Positions 18,340 through 25,019 of a DNA stretch of 56,477 bases are shown one piece after another. Under the pieces are notes generated by a model. It was not told the DNA's origin. It searched no databases and saw nothing but the letters and a program-made list of their open reading frames with translations. The stretch spans positions 1 to 56,477 of the forward strand of contig NCHQ01000034.1 of the NCBI GenBank assembly GCA_002281855.1, in the 5' to 3' direction. This stretch comes from Rhodospirillales bacterium 24-66-33. GTDB taxonomy: Bacteria; Pseudomonadota; Alphaproteobacteria; Reyranellales; Reyranellaceae. Within the stretch, counting starts at the first letter, position 1. The number at the start of each line of letters is the position of its first letter. A program made the translations under genes and the position numbers.

Positions 18340-18894
18340 CTAACTCCGTTTAGGCACCATGCAAAAGCCCTGTGCCTCGATGCCGAGCGCGGGATTGAAC
18401 TTCGAGCGGAAGTTCTCCATCGCAATCGCAGCCGTCAGCTCGACGATCTGGGCCTCGCTGTAATGCTGCTTCAGGTTATCGACCAGCGCATCGTCGACCT
18501 TCCGGTCGGTGTAGGTGATGCGCTCGGCATATTCGAGGGCCAGACGCTCGGCCTCGCTGAAGAGGGTGCTGTCACGCCAGGTCGTGACCTCGGCCAGCTT
18601 CTCCATCCCGCCTTCCGTCGTTTCCAGCACACGGCTGGAATTGATGTCGGTTCAAAACGGGCAGCCGTTGATCGTCGCGACGCGTACGTACAGGAGCGCG
18701 GGCAGGCCCCTTGGCAGGAGGCCTGACTCCTCGATCGACTGGCCGAGCATGCCGGCCGCATTCAGGATTGGCGGGCAATGCGCCATCACCTTGGTCGGGT
18801 TTAGCAGGCCGCCGAACATCTCGCGCTGCCGGTCGAACGCCGCCTTCAGGACGGGATCGCCGCCATCCTCCTCGATCTCGCTGACACGGGGCAT
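18340..18894 (-). CDS. Selenoprotein, AhpD/carboxymuconolactone decarboxylase-like, in-frame UGA (Sec81)
   Basis: One TGA at 18654-18652 splits this gene in a standard reading. Read through, it gives 184 residues of the AhpD/CMD all-helical family: ALLYVRVATINGCPF-U-TDINS, a C-x-x-U redox centre (Cys78, Sec81) where the family normally has CxxC. The part after the UGA continues the family pattern (EKLAEVTTW, FSEAERLALEYAERIT, AQIVELTAAIAMENFRSKFN). AhpD-like proteins are thiol-dependent peroxidases or disulfide reductants, and Sec-containing AhpD-like proteins are known from metagenomic surveys. ATG at 18894 is preferred over 18927 because GAGGAGGCG precedes it. It is the first gene of a two-gene operon with the GrdB-like selenoprotein. 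Confidence 0.9.
18622..18640 (-). promoter_or_regulatory. Bacterial SECIS-like hairpin of the AhpD-like gene
   Basis: On the minus strand TTCCAGC (18640-18634), loop CGTGT (18633-18629), GCTGGAA (18628-18622) forms a perfect 7-bp stem. The loop begins 18 nt after the UGA. Size, spacing and loop CGTG(A/T) match the hairpin in the neighbouring gene although the stem sequences differ. Confidence 0.8.
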
Positions 18895-18940
18895 GAAACT
18901 CGCCTCCTCGTTGCAGGGGGCGGACACAATAACGTCCGGC

Positions 18941-18959
18941 TCCGTCGCGGCGCGACGGA
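18941..18959. promoter_or_regulatory. Palindrome upstream of the selenoprotein operon
   Basis: TCCGTCGC-GGC-GCGACGGA is a perfect 8-bp inverted repeat with a 3-nt loop, 47 bp before the start of the AhpD-like gene. It may be an operator or a leader hairpin; nothing in the sequence decides between them. Confidence 0.4.
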
Positions 18960-19121
18960 CATATTCTCATATCCGCATGAGTCGCCGAGGCCCCGACAGC
19001 GTCAGCGAAACCGCGCCAGCAGGCTATTGAACAAGGCTTCTCAAAAATACCGACGAGCAACAATGTTGCGTCAACGGTCGACGCGCCCCAGGATCCAGGG
19101 GGTGCGACATTCGATTCAGTT

Positions 19122-19151
19122 GTTTCGTTTATTTCGTTTGTTTCGTTTATT
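19122..19151. repeat. Short tandem repeat, 9-bp unit
   Basis: GTTTCGTTT, ATTTCGTTT, GTTTCGTTT and a partial ATTCG follow each other: three full copies of an (R)TTTCGTTT unit in an otherwise gene-free, lower-G+C stretch. Confidence 0.7.
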
Positions 19152-19182
19152 CGCCCGTGAGTCCGAGTTTTCAGCGGCCTGC

Positions 19183-19196
19183 TAGAGCATCGAGCT
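19183..19196 (+). repeat. Left copy of a 14-bp inverted repeat (CTAGAGCATCGAGC)
   Basis: CTAGAGCATCGAGC occurs here and as its exact reverse complement at 21604-21617. The word resembles the TCTAGAGCATGATCC-type repeats common between alphaproteobacterial genes. The two copies bracket about 2.4 kb of remnants. Confidence 0.6.
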
Positions 19197-19235
19197 TGAA
19201 TTAGGAATCGAAGTGGATTCCCACTTGGACGCAGT

Positions 19236-19511
19236 TTGCCCGCTTTGGAGATTCTCGAAGATGGCCCTGCCGAATACGCCAGTGGCGCAGCTCAGCTCGA
19301 CAATGTGACGTTTCTCAATGAACTTTACGAGCACATGCTCGAACGGTCGGTCGACGAAGCCGGCGCCGCCTATTGGATTGAGCAGCTCGATAGCGGCGCC
19401 GTGGATCGGGCCGGCCTGGTGATCTCGATCGAGCAATCGCTCGAGTAACAGTCGACGCAGCTTGTCGGCGTCATCGACGACATCAATAGCCTTGGCGACA
19501 TCTGGGCGTAA
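19236..19511 (+). pseudogene. DUF4214 domain remnant
   Basis: The frame from 19236 encodes one DUF4214 unit (FLNELYEHMLERSVDEAGAAYW, given here as FLNELYEHML and EAGAAYWIEQLDSGAVDRAG) of the kind repeated in large secreted calcium-binding proteins. A TAA at 19446-19448 interrupts it, and the same frame then continues for 20 codons (QSTQLVGVIDDINSLGDIWA) to a second TAA. There is no signal or upstream domain, so it is a broken fragment of a larger exported protein rather than a working gene. Confidence 0.55.
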
Positions 19512-19604
19512 TCACCCGGCTGCCTCTCGGCCTTCCGGGGACTGCGCTGCGTGACTTGCGCGCGGCACGGCACGGGCTGCGTTCGGCGGACTTCGCCGGC
19601 GCAG

Positions 19605-19991
19605 CTACCGGACGTCGATCTTGTAGTGATATCGTTCGATCTGCCCGCTGTCGGTTTCGGCCTCTATGACCACATCGTCTCTGCCGACAAAGCCGTCACT
19701 GGACTGGTAGAAGATTACGGCAACGGAGGTCTCGATCGGCGGGCAGCGCGCGATCTTGTCTGTCTTCAGCTTCGCCGATCGTTCCGATATCTTGCCGTGA
19801 TCGGGTTGATCCACGACGCGAATGACCACGGGCCCCGAGGTACAGTCCGGTTTCACGCGTCCAAAGATCCCGATCTGGGTCAGCTGGCCTGGCTTTGCGG
19901 TTGCATTGCGCTCGACGATGCGATTCTGAGCAGCCGAGCTATTCGCGATGGCGCCGACCGTTGCCAAGGCGAGCAGGAACTTGAAGTTCAT
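19605..19991 (-). CDS. Hypothetical exported protein
   Basis: A 128-residue protein with a clear signal peptide (MNFKFLLALATVGAIANSSA, cleavage near SSAAQ). The mature domain is beta-rich with two cysteines (KPDCTSG and ARCPPIET), probably a disulfide, and resembles small Ig-like secreted proteins (RVVDQPDHGKIS ... FYQSSDGFVGRDDVVIEA). No named family is recognised. GGAAGGAGACTGA precedes the ATG. It is the only intact-looking gene in the 19-21.6 kb island. Confidence 0.7.
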   Translation of the reverse strand: MNFKFLLALATVGAIANSSAAQNRIVERNATAKPGQLTQIGIFGRVKPDCTSGPVVIRVVDQPDHGKISERSAKLKTDKIARCPPIETSVAVIFYQSSDGFVGRDDVVIEAETDSGQIERYHYKIDVR

Positions 19992-20580
19992 TCAGTCTCC
20001 TTCCGGCGCCCCGTGTGTGTGTGGGCGGAAGCCGCGGTGCGGAGCGACAACCGCAAGCTGTCCAAGGCGAAAATAACGCCAACAAAGTCCCGACGCGGGC
20101 CATCCGCCGGGCGGGAGCCGACTGGCCCCGCCGTCCTGCACCTGGATATCGCGCCTCACCAGCCCGTCGTTCGCCAAAGAGCTTTACGGTAGTGGCGGTG
20201 GATCGGTCTCAGCCCAAGACCAGCATGCCTCAACCGCGTCAGATGACCCACCACACGACCCGGCGAGGCCCCGTTCCCTGTACTCATTCAGTCTGAACGG
20301 GGCCACTTCTGGTCTCAGTACCTCTCGCAACGATATTTGGACAGTTTCACTGGAGTGCCGATGTCCGGCGAGTAGCCTGCCCCGAACCGCTTGCTTTGGT
20401 CTCCCGATCTCACAGGCGGCCAGGCCCTGCTCGATTGACCATCGGTCGAGTAGGGCCGATCTCGATAGATGGTTTCCATCCGGCTTCCCGGTGTCGCGGC
20501 TGCAGTTACGAGAGTTGGACGGGAAAGACTGATTTCGACCGGGGCCAGTCCCGGCGGAGCTTGCGGGCGCGCACCCGGTT
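19992..20580. other. No convincing gene; contains one strong hairpin
   Basis: Open frames here lack ribosome sites and family patterns. The only structure seen is a perfect 10-bp inverted repeat, GGCCCCGTTC (20267-20276) with GAACGGGGCC (20295-20304) and an 18-nt loop. The stretch looks like decayed sequence. Confidence 0.5.
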
Positions 20581-20769
20581 TCAGCGATGGGTGAACGTGA
20601 TCCCGTCATAGGGGGCGAAGGCGAGGCGATCGCGCGTCAGCAGCAATTTGCATTCCTCCTCGAGGTCCCGCTGGTTCGGCTCAGGTATCGGAACCCTCGT
20701 GTCGACGATGGGAAATTTGTAGGTCCGGATCAGCACTCCATGCCGCCTGCAATCAACTACCTTTCTCAT
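20581..20769 (-). CDS. Small conserved-looking hypothetical protein
   Basis: A 62-residue protein starting MRKVVDCRRHG and containing TYKFPIVDTRVPIPEPNQRD. A good ribosome site (AAGAGGAGC) sits before the ATG at 20769, and the composition is protein-like, unlike the frame upstream of it. No family is recognised. It could be a small free-standing protein or a remnant in the decayed island. Confidence 0.45.
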   Translation of the reverse strand: MRKVVDCRRHGVLIRTYKFPIVDTRVPIPEPNQRDLEEECKLLLTRDRLAFAPYDGITFTHR

Positions 20770-21186
20770 CTGCTCCTCTTTGAAGCGGCGGCCTCCTGGC
20801 TGCGGGGCGATGACCGTCTCTCGACCGGTCGCCGCCGCGCAATCCAAGATGACGAAATGTCGTTTTGCGTAAGTCTCCGACCCCGCGGTTCCGCTGCACC
20901 AAGGCGGTCCGAATCTCCTCGGCGACAAGGCTTGGTGCGGTGAGAGATTCAGCTTGGCCCGCGCCGAGCCTGCAGGCGGATCGATACGGACGTGTGCGGC
21001 TATCGGTACCGCTGCGGGTCTGACGAGGGTCTGGGCGCGAACAGCTGCCAGCGGTGTTCGGCCCCCCACGAGCAGACCCGAGGAGCGACGAGGTGGGATG
21101 TTGTGCTCGATTCCAAAGGCTTCACGCCCTCTCTGTCCGCGCCCGGGCAGACTGGATCGCCTGGCCGGGTCAAAGGGTCGGTGACG
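20770..21186. other. No convincing gene seen
   Basis: Open frames in this interval show no family motifs, signal peptides or ribosome sites. It lies between a small hypothetical gene and a calcium-binding-protein remnant and looks like decayed DNA. Confidence 0.45.
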
Positions 21187-21567
21187 TCACACAGATAGGC
21201 CGAACTCGAAATCCGCGGCCGTGAGCGTGCCAGCGAAGCCGACAAGCTTGATCGTTTGCTCGCCAGAGGTTGTGACGGTCGTGTCCGCACCGGCCTGGAC
21301 GATGCCGAGCGCAGCGAAGTCCGCCACCCCGTTCTGCAAAGCGATATTGTCGCTTCCCGGGCTGAAGCTAAGGATCTGATCCTGCCCATGCGCCACGAGA
21401 TCGAAGACGAAGCGACCGCCTCCGGGCGTGCCCGAGAGGACGCTGTTTCCCGCGGTGTCGAGGAAGACGTTGCCGGAGTACTCGCCATCTTCGTTCTGAG
21501 CGAACTGCACGCCCGTGTTCCTGGCGCTGAATTCGTTGTCGATCACATCGGTATCGGAACGACGCAC
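21187..21567 (-). pseudogene. C-terminal fragment of a secreted beta-helix/RTX-type protein
   Basis: The 126-residue frame has the ending typical of large type I secreted calcium-binding proteins: DQILSFSPGSDNIALQ, ADFAALGIVQ, TIKLVGFAGTLTAADFEFG. It is preceded by right-handed beta-helix-like residues (NTGVQFAQNEDGEYSGN). An in-frame TAG lies eight codons before the GTG used as start, and no signal or repeat region precedes it, so the N-terminal bulk of the protein is missing. It may be a piece of the same kind of gene as the DUF4214 remnant at 19.2 kb. Confidence 0.55.
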
Positions 21568-21603
21568 GCGCAGCGCCGACGCAGGCTAGGTACCCGAATA
21601 ATC

Positions 21604-21617
21604 GCTCGATGCTCTAG
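21604..21617 (-). repeat. Right copy of the 14-bp inverted repeat
   Basis: GCTCGATGCTCTAG is the exact reverse complement of CTAGAGCATCGAGC at 19183-19196. It ends at the stop of the following membrane-protein gene. Confidence 0.6.
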
Positions 21618-22042
21618 GGCCGATGAAGGTCGGGCCGAACGATCAACCAGAAGACAAGGGTGGACGCGACCGCACAGGCGAGCACGAACGACAACAGGAC
21701 GGCGAGATTGGCCAGCAGGTCGACCCAGGCCGGGTCGGCGGCATCCCCCTCGAAGCCTGCCAGGCCGGCGAAGAGAGCGACGAAGAACGCCCCCAGCCCG
21801 AGGCCCAGGAGCAGATAGGCCCGCAGCCCGTCCCAGTGTCTGCGTCGCATCACGAGGTATGACGGCAGGCCGACCAGCAGCGCGAACGGATAGGAGATGT
21901 ATCCGGCGAAGGCAGCGTAGCCCAGCGTCTGGGAATCGCCGCCCGCGGCGAGCATCACTCCCGCCAGGATCACCGCCGGCACCATCGGCGCGACCACGAA
22001 GGCCGCCACCGTGCGGTACGACGTGGTGCGCGCGGATGGCAT
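21614..22042 (-). CDS. Small integral membrane protein
   Basis: A 142-residue protein with four hydrophobic segments (about 10-32, 43-60, 72-95 and 108-132) and short loops. No family is recognised. It starts 6 bp after the serA stop on the same strand and so may be co-transcribed with it. Its stop touches the inverted-repeat copy at 21604-21617. Confidence 0.65.
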   Translation of the reverse strand: MPSARTTSYRTVAAFVVAPMVPAVILAGVMLAAGGDSQTLGYAAFAGYISYPFALLVGLPSYLVMRRRHWDGLRAYLLLGLGLGAFFVALFAGLAGFEGDAADPAWVDLLANLAVLLSFVLACAVASTLVFWLIVRPDLHRP

Positions 22043-22048
22043 GCCGGA

Positions 22049-23632
22049 TCAGAAGCCCAGAGACTTGGCCTGCACCACGCCTTCGATGCCGCTGATCCTG
22101 CTCATCAGGTCCGCAGAAAGCGGCTGGTCGACCTGGACCAGCGCGATGGCCGATCCGCCTGGCTTGTCGCGGCCGAGATGGAAGGTGGCGATGTTGACCT
22201 TGCCCTCGCCCAGCAGGGTGCCCAGGCGACCGATGAAACCCGGCTTGTCGTCGTTGGTGATGTAGAGCATGTGCGGCGCGAACTCCGCGTCGATCTCGAT
22301 GCCCTTGATCTCGACGATGCGCGGATGCTTGCCGCCGAACAGTGTGCCGGTGACCGACCGCGTATACTTCTCGGTCGTGACCGAGAGGCGGATCATCGAG
22401 TTGTAGTCAGTCTCGCGCTCGTGCTTGACCTCCGCCACCTCGATGCCGCGCTCGCGCGCGATGACCGGCGCGTTGACCATGTTGACCGACGTGAGCTGCG
22501 GGCGCAGCACGCCCATCAGCGCCACCTGGGTCAGCGGCTTGACGTTGAGCTTCGCGACCAGGCCCTCGTACTCGATCGAGACGGCCTTGATGTCGGTGTC
22601 GGTGAGCTGGCCCGCGAAGGAACCCAGCTTCTCGGCCAGGTCCAGATAAGGAGCCAGCTTGGGCGCATCCTCGGCCGACACGTTGGGCATGTTGAGCGAA
22701 TTGGTGACCGCGCCGGTCAGCAGGTAGTCGGCCATCTGCTCGGCGACCTGCAGGGCCACGTTCTCCTGCGCCTCGACCGTCGAGGCACCGAGATGCGGCG
22801 TGCAGACGAGGTTGGGCGCACCGAACAGGACATTCGACTTGGCCGGCTCCTCGACAAACACATCGAAGCCCGCGCCCGCGATGTGGCCCGAGACCAGCAG
22901 GTCGCGGACGGCCAGCTCGTCGACCAGGCCGCCGCGCGCGCAATTGACGATGCGCACACCCTTCTTGGTCTTCATGAGGTTGGCACGCGACAGGATGTTC
23001 TTGGTCTGCTCGGTGAGCGGCGTATGCACCGTGATGAAGTCGGCGCGGGCCAGCACCTGCTCCAGAGTTGCCTTCTCGACACCCAGCTCGGTGGCGCGCT
23101 GGTCGCTCAGGAACGGGTCATAGGCCACGACGCGCATCTTCAGGCCGATGGCGCGCTCGGCGACGATCGAACCGATGTTGCCACAGCCGATCAGACCCAG
23201 CGTCTTGAAGCTGAGCTCGGTGCCCATGAACTTGTTCTTTTCCCACTTGCCGGCCTGGGTGCTGGCATTGGCCTCCGGCACCTGGCGGGCGACGGCGAAC
23301 ATCAGGGCGATGGCATGCTCGGCGGTGGTGATGGCATTGCCGAACGGCGTGTTCATCACGACGACGCCGTGCGAGGTCGCGGCCTTGATGTCGACGTTGT
23401 CGACGCCGATGCCGGCGCGGCCCACGACCTTGAGCTTCTTGGCCACGGCCAGAACCTCGGCGGTGACCTTGGTGGCCGAGCGGATCGCCAGGCCTTCGTA
23501 GTTGCCGATGATCTCGCGCAGCTCGGCGGGCTTCAGGCCCGGCTTGAAATCGACGTCGCAGCCGCGTTCCGAGAAGATCTCGACGGCTCGCGGGGAAAGC
23601 TCATCGGAGATGAGAACCTTGGGCTTGGCCAT
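22049..23632 (-). CDS. serA: D-3-phosphoglycerate dehydrogenase
   Basis: A 527-residue cytoplasmic enzyme that oxidises 3-phosphoglycerate to phosphohydroxypyruvate, the first step of serine synthesis. Domains: substrate domain, NAD-binding domain with GCGNIG at 149-154, the arginine/glutamate/histidine catalytic set (NCARGGLVDE, DVFVEEPA, CTPHLGAST), an allosteric substrate-binding domain, and a C-terminal ACT domain (LYITNDDKPGFIGRLG). This is the long type with serine-binding ACT. ATG at 23632 (MAKPKVLISD) is the conserved start; the in-frame extension to 23686 runs into the inverted repeat upstream. serC lies directly upstream on the same strand. Confidence 0.97.
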   Translation of the reverse strand: MAKPKVLISDELSPRAVEIFSERGCDVDFKPGLKPAELREIIGNYEGLAIRSATKVTAEVLAVAKKLKVVGRAGIGVDNVDIKAATSHGVVVMNTPFGNAITTAEHAIALMFAVARQVPEANASTQAGKWEKNKFMGTELSFKTLGLIGCGNIGSIVAERAIGLKMRVVAYDPFLSDQRATELGVEKATLEQVLARADFITVHTPLTEQTKNILSRANLMKTKKGVRIVNCARGGLVDELAVRDLLVSGHIAGAGFDVFVEEPAKSNVLFGAPNLVCTPHLGASTVEAQENVALQVAEQMADYLLTGAVTNSLNMPNVSAEDAPKLAPYLDLAEKLGSFAGQLTDTDIKAVSIEYEGLVAKLNVKPLTQVALMGVLRPQLTSVNMVNAPVIARERGIEVAEVKHERETDYNSMIRLSVTTEKYTRSVTGTLFGGKHPRIVEIKGIEIDAEFAPHMLYITNDDKPGFIGRLGTLLGEGKVNIATFHLGRDKPGGSAIALVQVDQPLSADLMSRISGIEGVVQAKSLGF

Positions 23633-23653
23633 GGGATGACTCCAAATTCTTGT

Positions 23654-23750
23654 GCTGGGGGCGCGCCACTCCAGTGGCGCGATCATGATTCAAGAGGAAG
23701 ACGCGTCACTTCGGGCGAAGTAACCTGCGCCCTTGAGTGACGCGCCCCCA
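23654..23750. promoter_or_regulatory. Structured serC-serA intergenic region
   Basis: The outer arms GGGGGCGCGCCACTCC (23657-23672) and AGTGACGCGCCCCC (23736-23749) are near-complementary. The compact palindrome GCGCCACTCCAGTGGCGC (23663-23680) and a second pair GCGTCACT (23703-23710) / AGTGACGC (23736-23743) are alternatives. The region could act as attenuator or mRNA-processing structure between serC and serA; no T run follows. Confidence 0.5.
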
Positions 23751-23751
23751 G

Positions 23752-24909
23752 TTATGAAAATTCGCGCTCGATCTCGCCGTAGGCCCAGTCGAGCCACGGC
23801 AGCAGCGCTTCGAGATCGGCCTTCTCGACCGTGGCGCCGCACCAGATGCGCAGGCCCGGCGGGGCGTCGCGGTAGGAGCCGACGTCGTAGCCCGCCTTCT
23901 CGGTCTCGAGCAGGTCGCCCATCTTCTTCGCCGCGGCGGCCTGCTTGTCGGCCGGCAGCGCGGTGAACCACGGCGCCTTGATCACCAGGCACACCGACGT
24001 ATTGGAGCGGATCGCCTTGTCGGCCGCCAGGAAGGCAGCCCAGGGCCGCTGCTCGACGAACTTTTCCAGCACACCGAGATTGCCCTCGGAGCGCGCCATC
24101 AGGCCCTTGAGCCCACCGACACCCTCGCCCCACTTCAGGCCGTCGATCGCGTCCTCGATGCAGAGCAGCGACGGCGTGTTGATCGTGTCGCCCTTGAAGA
24201 TGGCTTCCGAGAATTTGCCGCCCGAGGTCAGGCGGAAGATCTTCGGCATCGGCCATGCCGGCGTGTAGCTCTCGAGCCGCTGGATGGCGCGCGGCGACAA
24301 CACGAGCATGCCGTGCGCACCCTCGCCGCCCATGACCTTCTGCCAGGACCAGGTCACGACATCGAGCTTGGCCCACGGCAGGTCCATCGCGAAGACCGCC
24401 GAGGTCGCGTCACAGATCGCGAGGCCCTCGCGGCCGTCGGCGATCCAGTCGCCGTTGGGAACCTTCACGCCGGAGGTCGTGCCGTTCCAGGTGAAGACGA
24501 CGTCGTGCGTCCAGTCGACGGAATTGAGATCGGCGATCTGGCCGTAGGGCGCCTTGAGCGTACGGGTGTCCTTGAGCTTGAGCTGCTTCACCACGTCGGT
24601 GACCCAGCCCTCGCCGAAGCTTTCCCAGGTCAGCATGTCGACGGGGCGCTGGCCGAGCAGCGACCACATTGCCATCTCGACCGCGCCGGTGTCGGACGCG
24701 GGAACGATCGCAATGCGATGGTCGGCCGGAATGCCGAGGATCGCGCGCGTGCGGTCGACCGCCTCGACGATCTTCTTCTTGCCGATCTTCGACCGATGGG
24801 ACCGCCCGACGGCGGCATCTTTGAGAACTTCCGGTGTCCAACCCGGACGCTTGGCGCAGGGGCCCGAAGAAAAATCGGGACGCGCAGGACGCAGAGACGG
24901 TTTCGTCAT
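23752..24909 (-). CDS. serC: Phosphoserine aminotransferase
   Basis: A 385-residue PLP enzyme that converts phosphohydroxypyruvate to phosphoserine with glutamate, the second serine-synthesis step. It begins PARPDFSSGPCAKRPGW, carries the PLP-lysine context WSWQKVMGGEGAHGM, and belongs to the alphaproteobacterial type, not the shorter E. coli type (FNFSAGP start). Two ATG codons lie 6 bp apart (24915 and 24909); the second has the better spacing from AAGGGAGA. It is followed by serA, so substrates pass between neighbouring gene products. A possible leader element lies upstream. Confidence 0.95.
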   Translation of the reverse strand: MTKPSLRPARPDFSSGPCAKRPGWTPEVLKDAAVGRSHRSKIGKKKIVEAVDRTRAILGIPADHRIAIVPASDTGAVEMAMWSLLGQRPVDMLTWESFGEGWVTDVVKQLKLKDTRTLKAPYGQIADLNSVDWTHDVVFTWNGTTSGVKVPNGDWIADGREGLAICDATSAVFAMDLPWAKLDVVTWSWQKVMGGEGAHGMLVLSPRAIQRLESYTPAWPMPKIFRLTSGGKFSEAIFKGDTINTPSLLCIEDAIDGLKWGEGVGGLKGLMARSEGNLGVLEKFVEQRPWAAFLAADKAIRSNTSVCLVIKAPWFTALPADKQAAAAKKMGDLLETEKAGYDVGSYRDAPPGLRIWCGATVEKADLEALLPWLDWAYGEIEREFS

Positions 24910-24915
24910 TGTCAT

Positions 24916-25010
24916 TCTCCCTTACAGAAGAAATGCACTCCGGTGGGGGAGCGTGGCCCGCGGCCCGTATACGAGCCGGCGGGTGTGCCGTCAATGTGCA
25001 GAGATTGTCG
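24916..25010 (-). promoter_or_regulatory. Candidate structured 5' leader of serC
   Basis: The 100 bp before serC contain a G+C-rich hairpin (CCCGCGGC near 24958 with GCCGGCGGG near 24975, about 10-nt loop) and no open frame. A serC leader motif is known upstream of serC in Alphaproteobacteria, and this position and composition fit. I could not check the covariance model, so the identification is tentative. Confidence 0.35.
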
Positions 25011-25019
25011 CGCTTCGGC

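Noticed and set aside
19446..19448. Stop inside the DUF4214 remnant considered as a recoded codon
   Set aside because: It is TAA, not TGA, it is not in a redox motif and no hairpin follows, so it is simply a disrupting stop.
20184..20609. 141-codon minus-strand frame
   Set aside because: No ribosome site and no family pattern; it spans the 20267-20304 hairpin and looks non-coding.
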